From the NCBI GenBank assembly GCA_021324915.1, contig JAJPIC010000007.1, positions 1-64,000 on the forward strand: DNA of 64,000 bases. The letters run 5' to 3'. Source of the DNA: Beijerinckiaceae bacterium (GTDB taxonomy: Bacteria > Pseudomonadota > Alphaproteobacteria > Rhizobiales > Beijerinckiaceae). The first letter of the stretch is position 1; each line of letters opens with the position of its first letter. The notes below the pieces were generated by a model. The model was not told the DNA's origin and ran no database searches. It saw only the letters and a list, made by a program, of their open reading frames with translations. Shown here one piece after another: positions 51,341 through 59,890 of this stretch. Made by a program: the position numbers and the translations under genes.

Positions 51341-52180
51341 TTAACCGGATTTCAACGCATCGGCTGCGTGCAGCGGGAGCAATTCGAGGAGATTCTCGCC
51401 GATTCCGCGCCGGAGAAGCGCGGCTTCGAGCGTGGGTCCCGGTCGGCTGCCGGTAAAAAGCGCGCGATGCGGCCCCGCCGCTGCCCCTTCGGACATCCCG
51501 AGCTCCTCGCGCAGCACATGATCGAGCCGGCGCGCAATCGCCTCTGCCGGATCGATCCAGGTAACAGGCCAGGGGGCAAGCCGGGCGAATTCGGACAGGA
51601 GCAGCGGATAATGTGTGCAGGCGAGCACGATGCAATCGGTGCGCGCTTGCCCGTCAGTAACGAAACAGCCGGAGATTTCCTGCGCAATCTCGCCATCGGC
51701 GATCTCCTCGCCATTCATGAAGGCTTCCGCCAGACCGGCGAGGCGCGTGGAGCCGACGAGATTGACCGCGCAATGTGCCGCGTAAGTGCGAATGAGGTCG
51801 CGCGTATAATCGCGCGCGACGGTTCCGGGCGTGGCAAGCACCGAAATCATCTTCGAGCGCGACAGCGCCGCAGCGGGCTTGATCGCCGGCACGGTGCCGA
51901 TGAACGGAATCTGCGGATAGGCGGCGCGCAAATGCGGCAGCACGAGCGTCGAGGCCGTATTGCAGGCGATCACGATGGCATCGGGCGCAAACCGGGCGAT
52001 CAGCCGGTCCATGACGTCGCCGACGCGCGCAACGAGTGCCGCTTCGCTCAGCCGCCCATAGGGAAACCCGGCGTCATCCGCCACATAGAGACACTGCACG
52101 TCGGGACGCAGCCGCACGATCTCCGAGAGGACAGTCAGGCCGCCGAGGCCGGAATCGAAAACGAAAACTTTGGGCGCCAT
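51341..52180 (-). CDS. murI: Glutamate racemase
   Basis: A 279-residue protein making D-glutamate for peptidoglycan. The two catalytic cysteines are Cys73 ('VIACNTASTL') and Cys188 ('LACTHYPLLL'), with the N-terminal 'VFVFDSGLGGLTVLSEI' (Asp9) and 'DDAGFPYG'. Full length for the family. Monocistronic on the minus strand, divergent from the MFS transporter. Confidence 0.95.
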   Translation of the reverse strand: MAPKVFVFDSGLGGLTVLSEIVRLRPDVQCLYVADDAGFPYGRLSEAALVARVGDVMDRLIARFAPDAIVIACNTASTLVLPHLRAAYPQIPFIGTVPAIKPAAALSRSKMISVLATPGTVARDYTRDLIRTYAAHCAVNLVGSTRLAGLAEAFMNGEEIADGEIAQEISGCFVTDGQARTDCIVLACTHYPLLLSEFARLAPWPVTWIDPAEAIARRLDHVLREELGMSEGAAAGPHRALFTGSRPGPTLEAALLRRGIGENLLELLPLHAADALKSG

Positions 52181-52341
52181 GTGATTTCGCGGATGGACAA
52201 GACGAAGCTTTAGCCTTTTCCAGCGCCGAGATCAGCCATCGGCGGCTGAACGCGGACGGAAAAGCCACAATCGCGCAAAAATTCCCTTCATTTGAGGCTT
52301 TTTTGCATGGCGCGCGTTGAAGCTCCCGGGAGGGACTTCAC

Positions 52342-53769
52342 GTGCACGAGGAGCGAGCGGGTTGCATCGAAACCCGCGTACCCGCGCGGCTCGACCGGCT
52401 GCCCTTCGGGGCTTTTCATTTGCGGGTGATCGTCGCGCTCGGCATCACCTGGGTGCTCGACGGGCTCGAAGTCACCCTTGCGGGGTCGCTTGCCGGGGCG
52501 CTCGTCGCAAGCCCGCGGCTCCAGTTCAGCGATTGGGACGTAGGGCTTGCCTCGAGCTTTTATCTCGGCGGAGCGGTGGTCGGCGCGCTTCTCTTCGGCT
52601 GGGCGACCGACCGTTTCGGCCGCAAGAAGCTCTTCTTCATCACGCTCGGCCTTTACACCGCGGCGACCGCCGCAACCGCCTTCAGCTTCGATCTCGCCAG
52701 CTTCTGTCTCTTTCGCTTTCTAACCGGGGCCGGGATCGGCGGCGAATATAGCGCGATCAATTCGACCATCCAGGAATTCACGCCGGCGCGTTTGCGCGGG
52801 CGCGTCGATTTGGCCATCAATGGCTCTTTCTGGATCGGCGGCGCGGTCGGAGCGGCTGCTTCGATTGTCGTGCTCGATCCGGCGCGTTTCGGCGCCGATT
52901 TCGGCTGGCGGCTCGCCTTCTTCATTGGCGCGGCGCTCGGCCTCGTCATTCTCACGCTGCGTACTTTGATTCCGGAGAGCCCGCGCTGGCTCGTCATTCA
53001 CGGCCACGAGAAGGAAGCGGAAAGGATCGTGGACGAGATCGAGAAGGAGGTCGTCGGCCTCGCAAAGCCCGAAGACCTCGCCCCGCTGCGGTTGAAATCG
53101 CGCGATCACACGCCGCTCGGGGAAGTTTTCAAGACAATGTTCGTTACCTATCGGCCGCGCACGCTCGTCGGGCTGATGCTCATGGCGGCCCAATGTTTCT
53201 TCTATAATTCGATCTTCTTCACTTATGCGCTCGTGCTCACCACCTTCTATCGTGTGCCGCACGAGAAGGTCGGTTGGTACGTCTTTCCCTTCGCGATCGG
53301 CAATTTCTTCGGGCCTCTACTGCTTGGGCCCTTGTTCGACCGGATCGGCCGCAAGCCGATGATCGCCGCGACTTACGCCATTGCAGCCGTTCTGCTTACC
53401 ATCTCGGGAATTCTGTTCTGCGCCGGTCTTCTCAACGCTACCGAACAGACGATTGCTTGGATGATCGTTTTCTTCTTCGCTTCTGCCGCGGCGAGCGCCG
53501 CCTATTTGACGGTCAGCGAAATCTTTCCCGTCGAAATCCGCGCGCTGGCGATCGCCGCCTTTTTCGCTTTCGGCACGGCGCTCGGCGGCGTCGCTGCGCC
53601 GGCGCTGTTCGGGGCTTTGATCGCCACGCATGAACGCGCGATGGTGCTCCTCGGTTATCTCCTCGGTTCGATTTTGATGCTCATTGCGGGGGTGGTCGAA
53701 GCCAAGTTCGGCGTCGCAGCCGAAGGCAAGTCGCTCGAATCCGTCGCTCAGCCTTTGTCGAGCGATTGA
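52342..53769 (+). CDS. MFS sugar/organic-acid-type transporter
   Basis: A 475-residue protein with 12 helices, starting at GTG. The inter-helix motif 'GWATDRFGRKKLFFITLGLY' and the partner 'GPLFDRIGRKPMIAATYA' are the two copies of the MFS loop signature, and 'LRGRVDLAINGSFWIGGAVG' and 'PESPRWLVIHGHEKEAERIV' are typical of the sugar/aromatic-acid (SP/AAHS) branch. The substrate cannot be told from sequence. Its 3' end overlaps the convergent TrmJ-like gene by 22 bases. Confidence 0.88.
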   Translation: MHEERAGCIETRVPARLDRLPFGAFHLRVIVALGITWVLDGLEVTLAGSLAGALVASPRLQFSDWDVGLASSFYLGGAVVGALLFGWATDRFGRKKLFFITLGLYTAATAATAFSFDLASFCLFRFLTGAGIGGEYSAINSTIQEFTPARLRGRVDLAINGSFWIGGAVGAAASIVVLDPARFGADFGWRLAFFIGAALGLVILTLRTLIPESPRWLVIHGHEKEAERIVDEIEKEVVGLAKPEDLAPLRLKSRDHTPLGEVFKTMFVTYRPRTLVGLMLMAAQCFFYNSIFFTYALVLTTFYRVPHEKVGWYVFPFAIGNFFGPLLLGPLFDRIGRKPMIAATYAIAAVLLTISGILFCAGLLNATEQTIAWMIVFFFASAAASAAYLTVSEIFPVEIRALAIAAFFAFGTALGGVAAPALFGALIATHERAMVLLGYLLGSILMLIAGVVEAKFGVAAEGKSLESVAQPLSSD

Positions 53770-54572
53770 GTGTTCGGCTTGCGTTTCGCAGCGTCTGCCC
53801 GCGGGCCTTCCACGAGACGCACGACCATGCCGCGCAAGGTCCGCACGTCTTGCTCGGTGAGCTGCATGCGATGAAAAATGTTGCGCAAATTCTGCTGCAT
53901 GACCGGACGTTTCGCCAGCGGCCGGAAAAAGCCGACGCGCTCGAGCTCCTCTTCGAGGTAAGCGAAGAAGGAGAGTGTCATTTCGCGCGGTGCCGGCGGC
54001 GAACGCTCCGGCGCGGCGAAGGGCGCTTTGCCGTCCTGCGCCTTCATCCATTCATAGCCGACGAGCAGAACGGCCTGCGCGAGATTGAGTGAAGCATAGG
54101 CCGGATTGACCGGAAAGGTGATGATCTTATCGGCGATCGCCACTTCCTCATTGGCAAGCCCCGTGCGCTCCGGGCCGAAGAGCACGCCGTGCTTTTCGCC
54201 GGCTGAGATCCGCGCGGCCATTTCCGGCATGGCTTCGGCCGGCGTGAGGACGGGCTTCAATTGCCCGCGCTCGCGCGCGGTCGTGGCATAGACGGCGGTA
54301 AGCTCGGCTACTGCTTCTTCGACACTGCGAAAGAGCCTGGCTCTTTCGAGCAGGTGAACCGCGCCTGCCGCGGCGGCATAGGCGCCTTTCTTGAGCGCGC
54401 CGCTGCGCGGCCAGCCTTCGCGCGGATTGACGAGGCGTAGATCCGATAAGCCGAAATTCGCCATGGCCCGCGCGCACATGCCGATATTCACCGCGAGCTG
54501 CGGGCGCACGAGGATGATGGCGGGGCCGCCTTCGCGGCTTGCGGTCGTGCGGTTTGTGCCTGCGCCGGTCAT
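53748..54572 (-). CDS. TrmJ-like tRNA/rRNA ribose 2'-O-methyltransferase (SPOUT)
   Basis: A 274-residue SpoU/TrmH-superfamily enzyme: 'AIILVRPQLAVNIGMCARAM' and 'NFGLSDLRLVNPREGWP' (motif 1 region), 'VLFGPERTGLANEEVAIADK' (motif 2) and 'PVNPAYASLNLAQAVLLVGY' (motif 3, knot). The arrangement matches TrmJ, which methylates position 32 of tRNA anticodon loops; 'RNA methyltransferase' is the safer name. The C-terminal ~100 residues ('PREMTLSFFAYLEEELERVG') form the dimerisation extension seen in TrmJ. It shares four bases with the helicase gene upstream. Confidence 0.88.
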   Translation of the reverse strand: MTGAGTNRTTASREGGPAIILVRPQLAVNIGMCARAMANFGLSDLRLVNPREGWPRSGALKKGAYAAAAGAVHLLERARLFRSVEEAVAELTAVYATTARERGQLKPVLTPAEAMPEMAARISAGEKHGVLFGPERTGLANEEVAIADKIITFPVNPAYASLNLAQAVLLVGYEWMKAQDGKAPFAAPERSPPAPREMTLSFFAYLEEELERVGFFRPLAKRPVMQQNLRNIFHRMQLTEQDVRTLRGMVVRLVEGPRADAAKRKPNTQSLDKG

Positions 54573-57082
54573 CGCGATTTTGCGTATTGCGGTTCGGCCG
54601 CTTCCGCGGCCAGCGCCGCCGCCGCTTCCGCCAGAATCTCTTCGCGCGCCTCGCCATAGACAGGCTCGCGGCCAATTTCGAGCAGTACCGGCACAGCGAG
54701 CGGAGAAACGCGATCGAGCGGCTTATGCATGATGCGGCCTTTCACCCGCGACAGCATGACGGCGAGACGCGGAAGATCGAGCAGGCCCATCGCTGCATCC
54801 GCACGCGTCGCACGCAACAATATGTGATCTGGCTCATGGCGCCGCAAGACGTCATAGATGAGGTCGGTCGAAACAGTAATTTGCCGGCCCGTCTTCTCGC
54901 GGCCGGGGAAGTTGCGCTCGATGAGGCCCGAGATGATCGCGCAATTGCGGAAGCTGCGTTTCATCAGCGAAGAGTCCTGCAGCCAGGCCTCGAGATCATC
55001 GCCCAACATATCTTCGCAGAAGAGCATATCGAGCTTGACGCGCCGGCTCTCGATGGCCGCACCCATGTCTGCCGCGCCCCAGACCCCCAGCGCATAATCA
55101 TTAGCGACGAAGCCGAGCGGTTTGAGGCCCAAGCGCTCCATGCGCCGCGTCAACAGCATGCCGAGCGTTTGATGCGCGAGCCTGCCTTCGAAGGGATAAG
55201 CAACGAGATGAAACTTGCTGCCGCGTGGAAAGGTCTCGACGAGCAGATGTTCGGGCGGAGGCAGGGCAGAGCGGCGCATTTGCAGGTTGAGCCATTCGGC
55301 GACTTCCGGCGGAAGGCTGCGCCAGTGCCTGGGATGGGCGACGAGCTCGCGCACCCGCGCGGCAAGATGTGTGGAGAGCGGGAATTTCCCGCCTTCGTAA
55401 GAGGGTATTTTCGGCGCATCCGCTTCTACGCGCGCAACGAGCGCCTCATTCTCGACCATGCCGACGAGCGCCAGAATTTCGCCGCCGAAGAGAAACGTAT
55501 CGTTCGGCGCCAAGGTCTCGAGGAAATATTCCTCGATATGTCCGAGCATCCGGCCGCCGCGGCGCAGAGGACCCGTGTAAGTCTCGCCGGGCTCCGCCTT
55601 GCCGCGCACGAGCCTTACTTTCAGCATATCGGCTTCGACGATCGTGCCGACGTTCATCCGATAGATCTGCGCGACATGCGCATTAGCGATGCGCCAGCTT
55701 CCATCCTTGCGCTGCTTGATCTTCGCAAAACGCTCATAGGAGGCGAGCGCATAGCCGCCGTGCGCGACAAAAGCGAGCGCCGCATCGAAATCCTCGCGCG
55801 AAACCGCTCCATAAGGCTCTGCGGACGTGATCTCGCGGAAGAGATCGTCGGCCATGAAGGGTTCCGCGCAGGCCATGCCGAGGATATGCTGACAGAGCAC
55901 GTCCAGCGCGCCGCTGCGCGCCACGGCCGTGTCCTGGACCCCGGCATAGACGGCGTCGACCGCCGCGCGGCATTCGAGGACCTCGAACCTGTTCGACGGC
56001 ACGAGAATGGCGCGCGAGGGCTCATCGAGCCGATGATTGGCGCGCCCGATCCGCTGCATCAGCCGGCTCGCACCTTTCGGCGCACCGATATTGATCACGA
56101 GATCGACGTCACCCCAGTCGACGCCGAGATCGAGCGTCGAGGTGCAGACGACGGCCTTCAGCTTGCCTTCGGCCATGGCCGATTCGACGCGGCGGCGCTG
56201 GCCGACGTCGAGCGAACCGTGATGCAGCGCGATCGGCAGTGCGTCTTCGTTGAGCCGCCATAGTTCCTGGAACACGAATTCGGCGAGCGCCCGCGTATTG
56301 ACGAAGACAAGGCTCATATGCGCTTGCCGGATCAGCGCATAAACCTCGGCGAGCGCGTGGCGCGTCATGTGGCCGGACCAGGGCAGCTCTTGGGTCGTGT
56401 CGAGGATAGAGAGATCGGGTGGCGCACCAGGTGGCGCGGTGACGAGCTTGGCGGCGCCTGGACGCGCAACGAGCCAGCGGCGCAATTCGTCGGGATCGCG
56501 GACCGTGGCCGAAAGACCGGTCGCCTTCATCGTTGGCGCGATCGCACGCAGCCGCGCAAGATCGAGGCTCAAGAGATCGCCGCGTTTCGAGGCAACGATG
56601 GCGTGCAATTCGTCGATGACGACGCGCTTGAGATCGGCGAAGAGGTGGCGGGCATCCGCGCTGGCGAGGAGAAGCGCCAGCTGTTCGGGGGTCGTCAGAA
56701 GGATCTGCGGCGGATAGCGCCTCTGGCGTTGGCGCTTGGCGGGCGAGGTGTCGCCTGTCCGCGTCTCGACCCGGATCGAGAGGCCGATCTCGGCAATCGG
56801 CGTCTCGAGATTGCGGGCTACGTCGACGGCGAGCGCCTTGAGCGGTGAAATATAGAGCGTATGCAGGCCCGCTCGCTTGCTCGCCTCGAGATCTACGAGC
56901 GTCGGCAGGAATCCGGCCAAGGTCTTGCCGGCGCCGGTCGGTGCGATGAGAAGCACGTCTTCGCCCGCCTTGGCGCATTCGAGCAGCGCAAGCTGGTGGG
57001 GCCGCGCAGACCATCCCCGCGCCGCGAACCAGCGTGCGAAGCGTGCCGGAAGCAAAGTCTCTTTCGCATGCACGGAATTCAA
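54569..57082 (-). CDS. Lhr-like DEAD/DEAH helicase (ligase-associated DNA-damage-response type)
   Basis: An 837-residue superfamily-2 helicase. Walker A 'LIAPTGAGKTLAGFLP', motif Ia 'LYISPLKALAVDVARNL', motif Ic 'LLTTPEQLALLL', DExH box 'VVIDELHAIV', motif III 'GLSATVRDPDEL', motif IV-V 'SLVFVNTRALAEFVFQEL', 'VVCTSTLDLGVDWGDVDLVI', and motif VI 'RLMQRIGRANHR'. The long C-terminal half is as in Lhr/ligase-associated helicases (TIGR04121). Start TTG, overlapping the acyl-CoA-ligase stop. Its usual partners (ATP-dependent ligase, ligase-associated exonuclease and phosphoesterase) are not next to it here. Confidence 0.88.
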   Translation of the reverse strand: MNSVHAKETLLPARFARWFAARGWSARPHQLALLECAKAGEDVLLIAPTGAGKTLAGFLPTLVDLEASKRAGLHTLYISPLKALAVDVARNLETPIAEIGLSIRVETRTGDTSPAKRQRQRRYPPQILLTTPEQLALLLASADARHLFADLKRVVIDELHAIVASKRGDLLSLDLARLRAIAPTMKATGLSATVRDPDELRRWLVARPGAAKLVTAPPGAPPDLSILDTTQELPWSGHMTRHALAEVYALIRQAHMSLVFVNTRALAEFVFQELWRLNEDALPIALHHGSLDVGQRRRVESAMAEGKLKAVVCTSTLDLGVDWGDVDLVINIGAPKGASRLMQRIGRANHRLDEPSRAILVPSNRFEVLECRAAVDAVYAGVQDTAVARSGALDVLCQHILGMACAEPFMADDLFREITSAEPYGAVSREDFDAALAFVAHGGYALASYERFAKIKQRKDGSWRIANAHVAQIYRMNVGTIVEADMLKVRLVRGKAEPGETYTGPLRRGGRMLGHIEEYFLETLAPNDTFLFGGEILALVGMVENEALVARVEADAPKIPSYEGGKFPLSTHLAARVRELVAHPRHWRSLPPEVAEWLNLQMRRSALPPPEHLLVETFPRGSKFHLVAYPFEGRLAHQTLGMLLTRRMERLGLKPLGFVANDYALGVWGAADMGAAIESRRVKLDMLFCEDMLGDDLEAWLQDSSLMKRSFRNCAIISGLIERNFPGREKTGRQITVSTDLIYDVLRRHEPDHILLRATRADAAMGLLDLPRLAVMLSRVKGRIMHKPLDRVSPLAVPVLLEIGREPVYGEAREEILAEAAAALAAEAAEPQYAKSR

Positions 57083-58728
57083 CAGCCGCCGCCTTGCTGC
57101 TCCTCCGCGGTAAGCTGTTTGCGATCGATTTTTCCGATCGTGGTCTTCGGCAGCGATTGCCGGATTTCGATGACCTTCGGCATTTCGATGCGCGACAAAT
57201 AATCCTTGAGGAAGCGCATCAGAACCTCCGGCGCCACATCCGAGCCCGGGCGCAGAGTGACAAAAGCTTTCGGAACCTGGCCGCGATAGGCATCGGGAAT
57301 TCCGATGACCGCCGCTTCCGCGACCGCCGGGTGCTGATGTATCGCTTCCTCGATCACGCGCGGATAGACGTTGAAGCCGCCGCAGAGGATCAAATCCTTG
57401 ATGCGATCAACGAGAAAAAGATAGCCGTCACTGTCGATGAAACCCACGTCGCCGGTGCGCAGCGCGCCGTCGATAAAGACCGCTTCGGTTTCCTTCGGAT
57501 TGTGCCAATAGCCGGCCATGATCTGCGGGCCGCGCAGGCAAATCTCGCCTTTCTCGCCGACCGGCAAGATCTTGCTCGGGTCGTCCAGCGAGCGGATCTC
57601 GACGATTGTGCCTTCGAGCGGGAACCCGACCGCCGTGTTCTTATATTCGGCGTCGAGACGATTGGCCGCGACGACGGGCGAGGCCTCCGTCAGCCCGTAG
57701 CCTTCGACGAGCTTGCAGCCGGAGAGCTTCTCGAATCGCGTGCGCACTTCGAGCGGCAAGGGCGCACCCCCCGAAATGCAATAATTGATCGAGGAGAGAT
57801 CATATTTGCCGTCGCCGACTCGCGCGGTCAATGCCGCGAAGAGGCTCGGCACGCCAGGTAGGAGCGTCGGCTTCTTGTTGGTGATGATTTGGAGCACCTG
57901 GTGCACTTCGAAAGTCGGCAGCAGGATGATTTCGGCACCGAGGGATACGCAGAAATTCATTGCCGCCGTCATGCCGAAGACGTGGAAGAGCGGCAAGACC
58001 ACGAGCGCGCGTTCGCGGCCGGGCACAAGGATCGGGACATGCCGGCCGATCTGCGCGACATTGATCGAAAGATTGGCGTGCGTCAGCATCGCGCCTTTGG
58101 GAAGGCCGGTCGTTCCGCCCGTATATTGCAGGACCGCGAGATCGCTCTGCGGGTCGATTTCGATCGGCTCGAGCTTCCCGCGCTCGCTGATCAAGTTAGC
58201 GAAGGGCACATGCCGCGCGTCGCGCGGGATCTCGGCCAATTCGCGCGATTTGAACAGCCGGAAAAGAAGACCCTTGGCGAGAGGCAACGCGTTTTGCATC
58301 GAACAGATCACGACGCATTCGAGCCGGGTCGTGCCGAGCAGAGCCGCGATCTTGGGATAGATCTTCTTGACATCGAGCGTGACCATGATTGTCGTGCCCG
58401 AGTCTTCGATCTGCTTGGCCAGCTCGCGTTCCACGTGGAGGGGATTGAAGTTGACGACAATCCCGCCCGCCTTCAGGATCGCGTAATAGGCGATGATGAA
58501 ATAGGGCGTATTGGGCAGGCAAAGGCCGACGCGCGTGCCGCGCTCGACGCCCATTTTTTTGAATCCGGCCGCCGCGCGATCGACGAGGCGTCCAAGCTCC
58601 GCATAGCTGAACTTGCGGCCGAAAAAATCGATTGCCGCATGTTTGCCGAAACGCGCCACGGCCTGATCGAACAACCGCGGCAGAGAGAGCGGGGCAAGGG
58701 AATAGGTGTCGTCCGGCTTGGGGCGCAT
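57079..58728 (-). CDS. Long-chain acyl-CoA ligase (AMP-forming, FadD-like)
   Basis: A 549-residue ANL-superfamily enzyme. AMP/ATP motif 'LQYTGGTTGLPKGAMLTHAN', 'ISGGAPLPLEVRTRFEK', 'LVEGYGLTEASPVVAAN', 'LRTGDVGFIDSDGYLFLVDR' and the C-terminal catalytic Lys in 'LPKTTIGKIDRKQL'. It activates fatty acids (or another carboxylic acid) as CoA thioesters. Full length. Downstream helicase and methyltransferase genes overlap by four bases each, so the three may form one transcript. Confidence 0.9.
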   Translation of the reverse strand: MRPKPDDTYSLAPLSLPRLFDQAVARFGKHAAIDFFGRKFSYAELGRLVDRAAAGFKKMGVERGTRVGLCLPNTPYFIIAYYAILKAGGIVVNFNPLHVERELAKQIEDSGTTIMVTLDVKKIYPKIAALLGTTRLECVVICSMQNALPLAKGLLFRLFKSRELAEIPRDARHVPFANLISERGKLEPIEIDPQSDLAVLQYTGGTTGLPKGAMLTHANLSINVAQIGRHVPILVPGRERALVVLPLFHVFGMTAAMNFCVSLGAEIILLPTFEVHQVLQIITNKKPTLLPGVPSLFAALTARVGDGKYDLSSINYCISGGAPLPLEVRTRFEKLSGCKLVEGYGLTEASPVVAANRLDAEYKNTAVGFPLEGTIVEIRSLDDPSKILPVGEKGEICLRGPQIMAGYWHNPKETEAVFIDGALRTGDVGFIDSDGYLFLVDRIKDLILCGGFNVYPRVIEEAIHQHPAVAEAAVIGIPDAYRGQVPKAFVTLRPGSDVAPEVLMRFLKDYLSRIEMPKVIEIRQSLPKTTIGKIDRKQLTAEEQQGGGC

Positions 58729-58740
58729 GGAAGCAATCTA

Positions 58741-58774
58741 GAGCAGGATTGCTTTCGGCGAAATCGATCTGCTC
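58741..58774. repeat. Short palindrome-ended segment, possible single repeat relic
   Basis: GAGCAG at 58741-58746 pairs with CTGCTC at 58769-58774 around a 22-base core that is itself partly symmetric. It sits in the short gap between the acyl-CoA ligase start and the ptsN stop. It resembles rhizobial palindromic element ends but is isolated and imperfect. Confidence 0.25.
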
Positions 58775-58812
58775 AGGGAATTCGCTTCTGCAGCGCAAAA
58801 GCTGGGCAGGTC

Positions 58813-59322
58813 TCAAGCCGCATGCGAGGCGGGCTCTTGGGTCAGAACCGCATAGAGCGCGGCAGGATCGCGGGTCGAGCGCAGCTTGGCGACCCTGCCG
58901 GGGTCGCGCAGCACGCGCGCGATTCGCGCCAATGCTTTGAGGTGGTCGGCGCCGGCCGATTCAGGGGCAATGAGCAGGAAGACGAGATCGACCGCCGCCC
59001 CGTCCGTCGCTTCGAAATCGATCGGCTTTTCGAGCCGCGCAAAGACTCCGAAAATCGCCTTGCATTTCGGCAGCTTACTATGCGGAAGCGCAATCCCGTT
59101 GCCAATTCCGGTCGAACCCAGCCGCTCGCGCTGCAGCAGAGCGTCGAAGATCTCGCGGGCGCGCAGGCCGGAGATGCGCGCGGCGCGCTCGCTCAAGTCC
59201 TGCAGAACCTGTTTCTTGGAACTGGCCCTGAGCGAGGCCATGATCGCCTCCGGGCCGATAACGTCGGTGAGCCGCATGTTGGGAAGAACGTCCAGATTTC
59301 GAACGCTCGCTGGATAAGCCAT
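58813..59322 (-). CDS. ptsN: Nitrogen-PTS EIIA component
   Basis: A protein of about 154-169 residues. The phosphoacceptor His is in 'GIALPHSKLPKCKAIFGVFA', with 'GAAVDLVFLLIAPESAGADH' and 'LKALARIARVLRDP' as typical surroundings. It receives phosphate from NPr and acts as a regulator of potassium transport, carbon/nitrogen balance and the stringent response. The start may be the internal 'MRLTDVIGPEAIM' (15 codons later), which fits family N-termini. Third in the rpoN-hpf-ptsN order. Confidence 0.93.
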   Translation of the reverse strand: MAYPASVRNLDVLPNMRLTDVIGPEAIMASLRASSKKQVLQDLSERAARISGLRAREIFDALLQRERLGSTGIGNGIALPHSKLPKCKAIFGVFARLEKPIDFEATDGAAVDLVFLLIAPESAGADHLKALARIARVLRDPGRVAKLRSTRDPAALYAVLTQEPASHAA

Positions 59323-59379
59323 GTCTGTGCCGTGAAGATGAAACGCCGGAAAGGCCTAGACGTTTCGTGGGTTTTTTAA

Positions 59380-59694
59380 TCAGGGTGGGGAATGTGTGCC
59401 GGATCGTTCCTTGACCCGGTCTTTACGCCGCCGAAGGCGATTTTCGATCCGATCTGCGGCTTTATTAAAGCTTGAATAGGCGTCCTGCCCCTCCGCTTCA
59501 GCCTGTAAGGTCAGACCGGAATCGAGGTAGAGCGTGCAATCGGTGCGAAAGCCCGAGCCTGCCTTTTCGATTGTGACATGCCCGCCGGTCGGTTCCGCGG
59601 AATATTTGGAAATGACCTGGTCGAGACGCGTACCGACATGGCTACGCAGCGACTGGCCAATATCTAGATTCTTGCCAGAGACGCGCAATGTCAT
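59380..59694 (-). CDS. hpf: Ribosome hibernation promoting factor, short form
   Basis: About 104 residues from 'MTLRVSGKNLDIGQSLRSHV', continuing 'GHVTIEKAGSGFRTDCTLYL', 'LQAEAEGQDAYSSFNKAADR' and 'RIENRLRRRKDRVKER'. This is the RaiA/HPF N-terminal domain that binds the 30S decoding region. Alphaproteobacterial HPFs are usually ~190 residues with a C-terminal dimerisation domain; here the gene ends right after the first domain and only 57 bases separate it from ptsN, so that domain is missing. It lies between rpoN and ptsN as usual. An 11-codon upstream extension lacks homology. Confidence 0.88.
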   Translation of the reverse strand: MTLRVSGKNLDIGQSLRSHVGTRLDQVISKYSAEPTGGHVTIEKAGSGFRTDCTLYLDSGLTLQAEAEGQDAYSSFNKAADRIENRLRRRKDRVKERSGTHSPP

Positions 59695-59890
59695 GGCCTT
59701 CTCCCAGTACACTGACGCCGCCCCCACGTTCCGCTTCTTCGAGCGGTTGCTTCACGGTTAGGAGTGTCGCGCGGGGAAGTCAATGGGCGCACAGCAAGCT
59801 TGAGCCTGGGGACGCAATGGGCGGTTCGCATGTCGTGCAAAGCAGCCTGCGCAAGTTACGCCGGCGCCTGTTCTTTTTGCGCGCGGGGCG

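Noticed and set aside
51131-52213. 360-codon plus-strand frame
   Set aside because: Mostly antisense to murI, whose catalytic motifs are complete on the other strand.
54539-56263. 574-codon plus-strand frame
   Set aside because: Lies antisense to the Lhr-like helicase; its Arg/Asp/Glu-heavy composition is the usual shadow of a GC-rich gene.
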